The position numbers and the translations under genes were made by a program. This document shows positions 56,863 through 64,000 of a stretch of DNA of 64,000 nt, in pieces (position 1 is the stretch's first letter; every line of letters starts with the position of its first letter). The stretch comes from Pseudomonas tritici (GTDB lineage Bacteria; Pseudomonadota; Gammaproteobacteria; Pseudomonadales; Pseudomonadaceae). Where the stretch lies: assembly GCF_014268275.3 (NCBI RefSeq), contig NZ_CP077084.1:1116001-1180000 (forward strand). The letters are read 5' to 3'. Below the pieces are notes generated by a model. It did not search any database, was not told where the DNA came from, and saw only the letters and a list, made by a program, of their open reading frames with translations.

Positions 56863-57975
56863 ATGATGGCAGAGCAACAGCAGGTAGTGATTGTCGGTGG
56901 CGGGGTCATCGGCTTGTTGACGGCGTTCAACCTGGCGACCCAAGGGCAAGCGGTGGTGCTGCTGGAGCGCGCGGGGTTGGGGCAGGAGTCTTCCTGGGCG
57001 GGTGGTGGCATTGTTTCGCCGCTGTATCCGTGGCGCTACAGCCCGGCAGTTACCGCGCTGGCGCATTGGTCCCAGGATTTTTATCCACAGCTGGCAGAAC
57101 GCTTGTTTACTGCGACGGGTGTCGACCCTGAGGTGCATACCACTGGATTGTACTGGCTGGACCTGGACGACGAAGCCGAAGCCCTGGCTTGGGCTGAACG
57201 TGAGGGCCGGCCGTTGAGCAAAGTGGACGTGTCAGCCGCCCATGATGCCGTTCCGGTGCTGGGCAGTGGGTACTCCCAGGCGATCTATATGGCCAACGTC
57301 GCCAATGTGCGCAACCCGCGCTTGGTCAAATCCCTCAAGGCTGCACTGCTGGCGCTGCCCGGTGTGACCATTCATGAACAGTGCGAAGTGACCGGGTTTG
57401 CCCTGGACGCTGGCAATGTGGTGGGCGTGAAGACGGCCGACGGCCCGATCTTCGGCGATCATGTCGTTCTTGCGGCGGGCGCCTGGAGCGGTGAGTTGCT
57501 TGGCACACTCGGCTTGGCGCTACCGGTGGAGCCGGTCAAAGGCCAGATGATCCTGTACAAATGCGCCTCTGACTTCCTGTCGAGCATGGTCCTGGCCAAG
57601 GGGCGCTATGCGATCCCTCGGCGTGACGGGCACATCCTGGTCGGCAGTACGCTGGAGCATGAAGGCTTCGACAAGACTCCCACTGAAACAGCGTTGGAAA
57701 GCCTCAAGGCGTCAGCGGTGGAGTTGATTCCTGCCTTGGCGGACGCCGAGGTTGTTGGGCACTGGGCCGGATTGCGCCCAGGTTCGCCGGAAGGTATCCC
57801 TTACATCGGCCGCGTGCCGGGCTTCAAAGGGTTGTGGCTCAATTGCGGGCATTACCGCAATGGCCTGGTGCTTGCGCCGGCGTCCTGCCAATTATTTACC
57901 GACTTGCTGCTGGCGCGTACGCCAATTATCGACCCGGCGCCTTATGCGCCCGAGGGTCGGATCAACGCTGGATAG
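56863..57975 (+). CDS. thiO: Glycine oxidase ThiO
   Basis: FAD-dependent oxidase that makes iminoglycine for the thiazole part of thiamine, or oxidises D-amino acids. 370 residues from the tandem ATGATG at 56863. VVIVGGGVIGLLTAFNLA near the N terminus, then QESSWAGGGIVSPLYPWRY and the C-terminal HWAGLRPGSPEGIPYIGRVPG...GHYRNGLVLAP, all typical. The frame is open upstream into pilE but has no supported start there. Convergent with the PP0621 gene, overlapping by 14 bases. Confidence 0.93.
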   Translation: MMAEQQQVVIVGGGVIGLLTAFNLATQGQAVVLLERAGLGQESSWAGGGIVSPLYPWRYSPAVTALAHWSQDFYPQLAERLFTATGVDPEVHTTGLYWLDLDDEAEALAWAEREGRPLSKVDVSAAHDAVPVLGSGYSQAIYMANVANVRNPRLVKSLKAALLALPGVTIHEQCEVTGFALDAGNVVGVKTADGPIFGDHVVLAAGAWSGELLGTLGLALPVEPVKGQMILYKCASDFLSSMVLAKGRYAIPRRDGHILVGSTLEHEGFDKTPTETALESLKASAVELIPALADAEVVGHWAGLRPGSPEGIPYIGRVPGFKGLWLNCGHYRNGLVLAPASCQLFTDLLLARTPIIDPAPYAPEGRINAG

Positions 57976-58195
57976 ACTTCGGCCCCTGCTCCAGATGCGC
58001 CTGGGTGCAATACCACTCCTGGCGCGAGCCCAAGGCACGATCCTGCGGCAGGTGCACGCCGCAGTGGGCGCAACGCACCATCAAGGCGGCGTCGGGCTCA
58101 CTGGCGCGTTGCTGTTTGGCGGCCGGGCTTTTGAATTTGCGCCAGAACCATACTGCAGCGGCAATGACGGCAATCCAGAACAGTAGACGAAGCAT
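57962..58195 (-). CDS. PP0621 family small protein
   Basis: 77 residues: a membrane anchor (MLRLLFWIAVIAAAVWFWRKF) followed by a small metal-binding-like motif MVRCAHCGVHLPQDRAL...WYCTQAHLEQG with CxxC and C/H. It is the TRASH/zinc-ribbon-like family known from P. putida PP_0621. Function unknown. Convergent with thiO and overlapping its end. Confidence 0.82.
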   Translation of the reverse strand: MLRLLFWIAVIAAAVWFWRKFKSPAAKQQRASEPDAALMVRCAHCGVHLPQDRALGSRQEWYCTQAHLEQGPKSIQR

Positions 58196-58273
58196 GATGG
58201 GCAGTTTCTCGACAAGGAATGCGCCAGTTTAGCCAAGGACATGCCAGGCGCACAGCGCAATAATACCGCTCAC

Positions 58274-58300
58274 AAAAAAGGAGCCTCGAAAGGCTCCTTC
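58274..58300 (-). terminator. Rho-independent terminator after bamD
   Basis: AAGGAGCCT (58278-58286) pairs with AGGCTCCTT (58291-58299) around CGAA; on the minus strand the T-run is complete. It lies 20 bases after the bamD stop. Confidence 0.85.
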
Positions 58301-58319
58301 TTGATGACGCAGGGTGCAA

Positions 58320-59345
58320 TCAGTCAAACACACCAAAGGTCATGTAGCTGAACCACGAACGGTCCTGGTTGTTGCCCAGGGCCTGTGGCTCTTCCTCTTC
58401 GATCACGTCGCCGTTCTCGTCATGCGGCTTGAGGTCCGAAGGGATAGCGTCCTTGGCGTCCTGGTACTGCTTGATCACGTCCTGGTTGGCGCGGGTTTCG
58501 CCCGGCGGCAGCGGTGGACGGGACTCGATCAGGCCCAGGGTGTACTTGCTCAGCCACGAACGGTTGTCGGCTTCGGCAACCTGAGGCACGAACTGGCCAT
58601 CTTTCAGGCTAGGGTGGTCAGGGTAGTTGAGCTTCAGGGTTTCCAGGCTGGTGCTGGCCAGGTCGTCCAGATGCAGACGCTGGTAAGCCTCGGTCATCAC
58701 CGCCAGGCCGTCACCCACGGAAGGGGTTTCCTGGAAGTTCTCGACGACATAACGGCCACGGTTGGCGGCAGCTACATAGGCCTGACGGGTCAGGTAGTAG
58801 TGAGCCACGTGGATCTCGTAGGAAGCCAGCAGGTTGCGCAGGTAGATCATGCGCTGCTTGGCGTCCGGCGCGTAGCGGCTGTTGGGATAGCGGCTGGTCA
58901 GTTGCGCGAACTCGTTGTAGGAGTCGCGGGCAGCGCCCGGGTCACGCTTGGTCATGTCCAGCGGCAGGAAGCGCGCCAACAGGCCAACGTCCTGGTCGAA
59001 CGAGGTCAGGCCCTTCATGTAGTAGGCGTAGTCGACGTTCGGGTGCTGCGGATGCAGGCGGATGAAACGCTCGGCGGCGGACTTGGCAGCTTCCGGTTCG
59101 GCGTTCTTGTAGTTGGCGTAGATCAGCTCGAGCTGGGCCTGGTCGGCGTAGCGCCCGAACGGATAACGCGACTCCAGTGCCTTCAGCTTCGCTGTGGCGC
59201 TGGTGTAGCTATTATTGTCCAAGTCTTTCTGAGCCAGTTGGTACAACTCGACTTCGCTCAGGTTTTCGTCGACGACTTCCTTTGTTGACGAGCAAGCAGC
59301 AGTCATGGCGAGGATGGCGATCAGCAGCAGGTGTTTCACTTGCAT
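58320..59345 (-). CDS. bamD: Outer-membrane assembly lipoprotein BamD (ComL)
   Basis: Essential TPR lipoprotein of the BAM complex that inserts outer-membrane proteins. From ATG 59345 ([20 protein letters not shown]) the product is 341 residues with lipobox ending at Cys18. TPR-rich body ([43 protein letters not shown]) and a C-terminal extension rich in acidic residues. Divergent from rluD, the usual neighbour in gammaproteobacteria. Confidence 0.96.
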   Translation of the reverse strand: MQVKHLLLIAILAMTAACSSTKEVVDENLSEVELYQLAQKDLDNNSYTSATAKLKALESRYPFGRYADQAQLELIYANYKNAEPEAAKSAAERFIRLHPQHPNVDYAYYMKGLTSFDQDVGLLARFLPLDMTKRDPGAARDSYNEFAQLTSRYPNSRYAPDAKQRMIYLRNLLASYEIHVAHYYLTRQAYVAAANRGRYVVENFQETPSVGDGLAVMTEAYQRLHLDDLASTSLETLKLNYPDHPSLKDGQFVPQVAEADNRSWLSKYTLGLIESRPPLPPGETRANQDVIKQYQDAKDAIPSDLKPHDENGDVIEEEEPQALGNNQDRSWFSYMTFGVFD

Positions 59346-59494
59346 GGCGGCTTGCGTCCCTATGACGGCCGCTGTCTTGGGCGGGGCCGTCCTGTTATGA
59401 TGAGCGCCCCGTTGAAAGCCTCGGGGCAAAAGACGCCGTATTTAACCACAAGCGCGCAGCCGAAACCAAAGGCTGTGCCACGCCTAGTCTGAGC

Positions 59495-60457
59495 ATGTCC
59501 GATAAAATTGAACTTCGCGCAGAGGTGCCGTCCGAATTGGGCGGCCAACGCCTCGATCAAGTCGCCGCACAATTATTCGCTGAGCACTCGCGCTCGCGCC
59601 TTTCCGCCTGGATCAAAGACGGCCGCCTGACTGTGGATGGAGCGGTTATCCGCCCGCGAGACACAGTCCATGGCGGTGCGATTCTTGAGCTGACTGCCGA
59701 GCAGGAAGCCCAGGGAGAATGGGTTGCCCAGGACATTGAGCTGGACATCGTCTATGAAGACGACGACATCCTGGTCATCAACAAACCCGCAGGCCTGGTG
59801 GTTCACCCGGCCGCCGGGCACGCTGATGGCACTTTGCTTAATGCCTTGCTGCACCACGTGCCGGACATCATCAACGTCCCGCGCTGCGGCATCGTGCACC
59901 GTCTGGACAAGGACACCACCGGCTTGATGGTGGTGGCCAAGACCATTCAGGCGCAGACGCAGTTGGTCACACAATTGCAAAGCCGCAGCGTCAGCCGGAT
60001 CTACGAATGCATCGTGATTGGCGTGGTGGTGGCAGGTGGCAAGATCAACGCCCCGATCGGTCGTCACGGCCAGCAGCGCCAGCGTATGGCGGTGATGGAG
60101 GGCGGCAAGCAAGCCGTCAGCCACTACCGTGTACTCGAGCGTTTCCGCTCCCACACGCATGTGCGGGTCAAGCTGGAAACCGGCCGTACGCACCAGATTC
60201 GCGTGCACATGGCGCACATTAACTTCCCGTTGGTCGGAGATCCGGCCTACGGCGGTCGCTTCCGTATTCCGCCAGCGGCCAGTGTGACCATGGTTGAATC
60301 GCTGAAATCCTTCCCGCGCCAGGCACTGCATGCACGCTTCCTGGAGCTGGATCATCCGACGAGCGGTAAGCGGATGAGCTGGGAATCGCCTCTTCCAGAC
60401 GATTTGGTCTGGTTGTTGTCGCTGCTCAAGCAGGATCGCGAGGCATTTATCGGATGA
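59495..60457 (+). CDS. rluD: 23S rRNA pseudouridine synthase RluD
   Basis: Modifies U1911, U1915 and U1917 in helix 69 of 23S rRNA. The 320-residue product has an N-terminal S4 domain (GGQRLDQVAAQLFAEHSRSRLSAWIKDG) and the catalytic GIVHRLDKDTTGLMVVAKT with the active Asp near residue 138. Stop overlaps pgeF by four bases. Confidence 0.97.
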   Translation: MSDKIELRAEVPSELGGQRLDQVAAQLFAEHSRSRLSAWIKDGRLTVDGAVIRPRDTVHGGAILELTAEQEAQGEWVAQDIELDIVYEDDDILVINKPAGLVVHPAAGHADGTLLNALLHHVPDIINVPRCGIVHRLDKDTTGLMVVAKTIQAQTQLVTQLQSRSVSRIYECIVIGVVVAGGKINAPIGRHGQQRQRMAVMEGGKQAVSHYRVLERFRSHTHVRVKLETGRTHQIRVHMAHINFPLVGDPAYGGRFRIPPAASVTMVESLKSFPRQALHARFLELDHPTSGKRMSWESPLPDDLVWLLSLLKQDREAFIG

Positions 60458-61179
60458 GTGACTGGCTGATTCCTGACTGGCCTGCGCCGGCTCAGGTGAA
60501 AGCCTGCGTCACCACCCGTGCGGGCGGCGTCAGTCTGGCGCCGTTCGACAGCCTCAACCTGGGCGATCATGTCGAGGACAGCCTGGACGCCGTCCTGGAA
60601 AATCGCCGTCGGCTTACCGATGCCTTCGTTATTCAGCCGGCCTGGCTGCGCCAAGTCCACGGTATCAAGGTGGTCGAGGCCGATCCTGGCCAGACTGTCG
60701 AAGCCGATGGCAGTTGGACCAGCACTCCAGGCATTGCCTGTACCTCAATGACCGCCGATTGCCTACCCGTGTTGTTCTGCAACCGCGCCGGCACCCGTGT
60801 GGCCGCCGCCCATGCCGGTTGGCGCGGGCTGGCGGCAGGTGTGTTGGAAGCCGCTTTCGAAAGCCTCAACGCTGAACCTGCCGATGTGCTGGTCTGGCTC
60901 GGCCCGGCCATTGGCCCACAGGCCTTCGAAGTCGGCCCGGAGGTGCGTGAAGCCTTCATGCAGCAACTGCCGATTACTGCCGAAGCCTTTGTGCCCAGCC
61001 GCAATCCCGGCAAGTTCATGGCCGACATCTATCAGTTGGCCCGTTTGCGCCTTGCCGCGCGGGGTGTCACGGCTGTTTATGGTGGCGGTTTCTGCACCGT
61101 GACCGATCCACGCTTCTTTTCTTACCGCCGCAGCTCTCGCACCGGTCGGTTCGCCTCCCTTATCTGGCTCGAGCGCTAG
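60454..61179 (+). CDS. pgeF: Purine nucleoside phosphorylase-like / peptidoglycan editing factor PgeF
   Basis: Multi-copper-polyphenol-oxidase-like (YfiH/DUF152) protein of 241 residues, shown in other species to edit peptidoglycan precursors and to have nucleoside phosphorylase activity. Conserved metal ligands appear in TADCLPVLFCN, AAAHAGWRGLAAGV and the C-terminal GGGFCTVTD. It overlaps rluD by four bases (ATGA), the conserved order rluD-pgeF-clpB. Confidence 0.94.
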   Translation: MSDWLIPDWPAPAQVKACVTTRAGGVSLAPFDSLNLGDHVEDSLDAVLENRRRLTDAFVIQPAWLRQVHGIKVVEADPGQTVEADGSWTSTPGIACTSMTADCLPVLFCNRAGTRVAAAHAGWRGLAAGVLEAAFESLNAEPADVLVWLGPAIGPQAFEVGPEVREAFMQQLPITAEAFVPSRNPGKFMADIYQLARLRLAARGVTAVYGGGFCTVTDPRFFSYRRSSRTGRFASLIWLER

Positions 61180-61209
61180 ACTCTTCTGATCTGCGTCAAC
61201 TATCCGTAG

Positions 61210-61237
61210 CTTGAATCTCCCAGAATTGACCACATCT
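61210..61237 (+). promoter_or_regulatory. Heat-shock (sigma-32) promoter of clpB
   Basis: CTTGAA (61210-61215), 14 bases, CCACATCT (61230-61237), close to the sigma-32 consensus CTTGAAA-N11-16-CCCCATNT. The clpB start lies about 73 bases downstream. Confidence 0.72.
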
Positions 61238-61309
61238 ATAGGGGTATCTGGCAGGTTTCTTCATTCAGGATGTTTTATAGCTCCGGCCTGCTCAAAAGGA
61301 AGGTGACTA

Positions 61310-63874
61310 ATGCGTATTGATCGTTTAACCAGCAAGTTGCAGTTGGCCTTATCGGACTCCCAATCCTTGGCGGTGGGCCTTGACCACCCGGCCATCGAGC
61401 CTGCGCACTTGATGCAGGCGCTCCTGGAACAGCAAGGTGGTTCTATCAAACCCTTGCTGATGCAGGTGGGCTTTGACGTCAACAGCCTGCGCAAGGAGTT
61501 GAGCAAAGAGCTCGACCAACTGCCGAAAATCCAAAACCCGACCGGCGACGTGAATATGTCGCAGGATTTGGCGCGCCTGCTGAATCAGGCTGACCGTCTG
61601 GCCCAGCAGAAGGGTGACCAGTTCATTTCCAGTGAACTGGTACTGCTCGCCGCGATGGACGAGAACAGTAAGCTTGGCAAATTGTTGCTGGGCCAGGGCG
61701 TGAGCAAGAAAGCCCTGGAAAACGCCATCAACAACCTGCGTGGCGGTGACGCGGTAAACGACCCCAACCATGAGGAGTCGCGTCAAGCACTGGATAAATA
61801 CACGGTCGACCTGACCAAGCGCGCCGAAGAGGGCAAGCTTGACCCGGTGATCGGCCGTGACGATGAAATTCGTCGCACGATCCAGGTGCTGCAACGTCGC
61901 ACCAAGAACAACCCGGTGCTGATCGGTGAACCTGGTGTGGGTAAAACCGCGATTGCCGAAGGCCTGGCCCAACGCATCATCAATGGTGAGGTGCCGGACG
62001 GCCTGAAGGGCAAGCGTCTGCTCTCCCTGGACATGGGCTCGTTGATTGCAGGTGCCAAGTTCCGCGGTGAGTTCGAAGAGCGTCTGAAATCCCTGCTGAA
62101 TGAGTTGTCCAAGCAGGAAGGGCAGATCATTCTGTTTATCGACGAACTGCACACCATGGTAGGCGCCGGCAAAGGCGAGGGCTCCATGGACGCCGGCAAC
62201 ATGCTCAAGCCAGCCTTGGCGCGGGGTGAGTTGCACTGCGTCGGTGCTACCACGCTCAACGAATATCGCCAGTACATCGAAAAAGACGCCGCCCTTGAGC
62301 GTCGCTTCCAGAAAGTGCTGGTGGAGGAGCCGAGCGAAGAAGACACCATCGCGATCCTGCGAGGCTTGAAAGAACGTTATGAGGTCCACCACAAGGTGGC
62401 GATCACCGACGGTGCGATCATTGCGGCGGCCAAGTTGAGCCATCGCTATATCACTGACCGTCAGTTGCCGGACAAGGCCATCGACTTGATCGACGAAGCG
62501 GCCAGCCGTATCCGCATGGAAATCGATTCCAAGCCGGAAGTACTCGACCGTCTGGATCGGCGCCTGATTCAACTGAAAGTTGAGTCCCAGGCCCTTAAGA
62601 AAGAAGAAGACGAAGCGGCGAAGAAACGTCTGGAAAAACTCCAGGAAGAAATCGTCCGTCTGGAGCGCGAGTATTCCGACCTGGAAGAAATCTGGACCTC
62701 GGAGAAAGCTGAAGTGCAGGGTTCTGCGCAGATCCAGCAAAAGATCGAGCAGTCCCGCCAGGAACTGGAAGCCGCACGCCGCAAAGGTGACCTGAACCGC
62801 ATGGCCGAGTTGCAATACGGGGTGATCCCGGACTTGGAGCGCAGCCTGCAGATGGTCGATCAGCACGGTAAAAGCGAGAACCAGTTGTTGCGCAGCAAAG
62901 TGACCGAGGAAGAAATTGCCGAAGTTGTTTCCAAGTGGACCGGCATTCCGGTGTCGAAAATGCTCGAAGGTGAGCGCGACAAGCTGCTGAAGATGGAAAG
63001 CCTGTTGCACCAGCGCGTCATTGGCCAAGAAGAGGCTGTGGTGGCGGTGTCCAACGCAGTACGGCGTTCCCGTGCCGGTTTGTCCGACCCGAATCGCCCA
63101 AGTGGTTCGTTCATGTTCCTCGGCCCGACCGGCGTGGGTAAAACCGAGCTGTGCAAAGCCTTGGCCGAGTTCCTCTTTGATACTGAAGAGGCCATGGTGC
63201 GGATCGATATGTCCGAATTCATGGAGAAACACTCGGTGGCTCGCTTGATCGGCGCGCCACCAGGCTATGTGGGCTACGAGGAGGGCGGTTACCTGACCGA
63301 AGCCGTGCGGCGTAAGCCTTACTCGGTGATCTTGCTGGATGAGGTCGAGAAGGCGCATCCGGATGTGTTCAACATCCTGTTGCAAGTGCTGGAAGATGGC
63401 CGCCTGACGGACAGTCACGGGCGCACCGTGGACTTCCGCAACACGGTGATCGTGATGACCTCCAACCTGGGCTCGGCGCAGATCCAGGAGCTGGTAGGTG
63501 ATCGTGAGGGCCAGCGTGCTGCTGTAATGGATGCGTTGACCACGCACTTCCGTCCGGAATTCATTAACCGGGTCGACGAAGTGGTGATCTTTGAGCCTCT
63601 GGCACGTGACCAGATCGCGGGTATCACCGAGATCCAGCTGGGCCGTCTGCGCAGTCGTCTGGCCGAACGCGAACTGTCGCTGGAGCTGGGCAGTGACGCG
63701 TTGGAGAAATTGATCGCGGTCGGTTATGACCCGGTGTATGGCGCACGGCCGTTGAAACGTGCGATCCAGCGCTGGATCGAAAACCCGCTGGCCCAGTTGA
63801 TTTTGTCGGGCAGTTTCATGCCGGGCACCAGCGTCACGGCGACCGTGGAAAACGACGAAATCGTCTTCCACTGA
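61310..63874 (+). CDS. clpB: ATP-dependent disaggregase ClpB
   Basis: Hsp100 chaperone that dissolves aggregates together with DnaK. The 854-residue length is normal. N-terminal domain, first AAA+ with Walker A GEPGVGKT (about 206), coiled-coil middle domain ([28 protein letters not shown]) and second AAA+ with GPTGVGKT (about 605) and the sensor-2 region [13 protein letters not shown] lies eight bases before the start. Controlled by a sigma-32-like promoter. Confidence 0.98.
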   Translation: MRIDRLTSKLQLALSDSQSLAVGLDHPAIEPAHLMQALLEQQGGSIKPLLMQVGFDVNSLRKELSKELDQLPKIQNPTGDVNMSQDLARLLNQADRLAQQKGDQFISSELVLLAAMDENSKLGKLLLGQGVSKKALENAINNLRGGDAVNDPNHEESRQALDKYTVDLTKRAEEGKLDPVIGRDDEIRRTIQVLQRRTKNNPVLIGEPGVGKTAIAEGLAQRIINGEVPDGLKGKRLLSLDMGSLIAGAKFRGEFEERLKSLLNELSKQEGQIILFIDELHTMVGAGKGEGSMDAGNMLKPALARGELHCVGATTLNEYRQYIEKDAALERRFQKVLVEEPSEEDTIAILRGLKERYEVHHKVAITDGAIIAAAKLSHRYITDRQLPDKAIDLIDEAASRIRMEIDSKPEVLDRLDRRLIQLKVESQALKKEEDEAAKKRLEKLQEEIVRLEREYSDLEEIWTSEKAEVQGSAQIQQKIEQSRQELEAARRKGDLNRMAELQYGVIPDLERSLQMVDQHGKSENQLLRSKVTEEEIAEVVSKWTGIPVSKMLEGERDKLLKMESLLHQRVIGQEEAVVAVSNAVRRSRAGLSDPNRPSGSFMFLGPTGVGKTELCKALAEFLFDTEEAMVRIDMSEFMEKHSVARLIGAPPGYVGYEEGGYLTEAVRRKPYSVILLDEVEKAHPDVFNILLQVLEDGRLTDSHGRTVDFRNTVIVMTSNLGSAQIQELVGDREGQRAAVMDALTTHFRPEFINRVDEVVIFEPLARDQIAGITEIQLGRLRSRLAERELSLELGSDALEKLIAVGYDPVYGARPLKRAIQRWIENPLAQLILSGSFMPGTSVTATVENDEIVFH

Positions 63875-63899
63875 GCCCAGGCTGTAGGCGGATAAGACA

Positions 63900-63929
63900 A
63901 GGCCCCGCATTACGGGGCCTTTTTTTTCG
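63900..63929 (+). terminator. Rho-independent terminator after clpB
   Basis: AGGCCCCG (63900-63907) pairs with CGGGGCCT (63913-63920) followed by eight T. The remaining bases to the window end hold no recognisable gene start. Confidence 0.92.
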
Positions 63930-64000
63930 ATAGGGCGTTGAACTGTAAGGCAAAGGCTTGTAAAGTGCGCCCCGCAGCAACGTCAGCCCACGGGTTTCTT

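Noticed and set aside
61349..63910. Long minus-strand open frame opposite clpB
   Set aside because: Shadow of clpB; extends through its terminator without any signal of its own.

Overview
The window is a piece of a Pseudomonas chromosome, almost certainly of the P. fluorescens group. The housekeeping gene order (ispE, tRNA-Gln, prs, rplY, pth, ychF; lolB, hemA, prfA, prmC, murI; rpsT, murJ, ribF, ileS, lspA, fkpB, ispH), the fused cysNC, algW and the GTGGGAGC-type REP palindromes all point there. Nothing outside the sequence was consulted, so identifications rest on recognised motifs, gene order and family knowledge.

Layout. (1) 1-7.9 kb: one half of a P. syringae-type (Hrp1) type III secretion cluster: the 3' part of hrcU, convergent with hrpF-hrpG-hrcC-hrpT-hrpV and hrpA-hrpB-hrcJ-hrpD-hrpE, plus one HrpR/HrpS-type sigma-54 activator. 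Two HrpL-type hrp boxes precede hrpF and hrpA. No hrpZ harpin gene lies between hrpA and hrpB, and only one enhancer-binding protein gene is present. An AT-rich 400-bp stretch then gives way abruptly to core genes. (2) 8.3-20.1 kb: core genes for translation, isoprenoid, haem and lipoprotein functions. (3) 20.2-31 kb: a PagL-like lipid A deacylase, then a tightly packed nine-gene minus-strand operon: DUF523/DUF1722, a LitR-like MerR regulator, photolyase, NTF2-like, SDR, FAD oxidoreductase, DUF1365, cyclopropane/furan fatty acid synthase-like methyltransferase, DUF2878. Its promoter carries two exact TGTACA-N12-TGTACA boxes, which fit the published PplR1 (class II LitR) site of P. putida, so it reads as a light/photo-oxidative stress operon. 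(4) 31-42 kb: TIGR01777 epimerase, hemH, a TonB receptor, algW, Nif3-like, cysD-cysNC, and an IS110-family insertion sequence sitting inside a REP palindrome. (5) 42-53.9 kb: acyltransferase, pta, slyD, rpsT, murJ, ribF-ileS-lspA-fkpB-ispH. (6) 54-56.8 kb: minor type IV pilin genes (fimT-like, pilV, pilW, pilX, pilE) without pilY1. (7) 56.9-64 kb: thiO, PP0621 family, bamD, rluD, pgeF and clpB behind a heat-shock-type promoter.

The most striking signal is at 40.57-41.82 kb. The 165-nt stretch just upstream of the IS110 transposase can fold into a two-loop RNA with the layout of an IS110 bridge RNA. Its first loop carries guide segments matching the REP site the element occupies; its second loop carries segments matching the element's own right and left ends. 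Read together they fix the element at 40571-41818 with a CT core on each side, and removing it restores a perfect 26-bp REP inverted repeat. The target and donor guides therefore explain why this element sits in a REP sequence.
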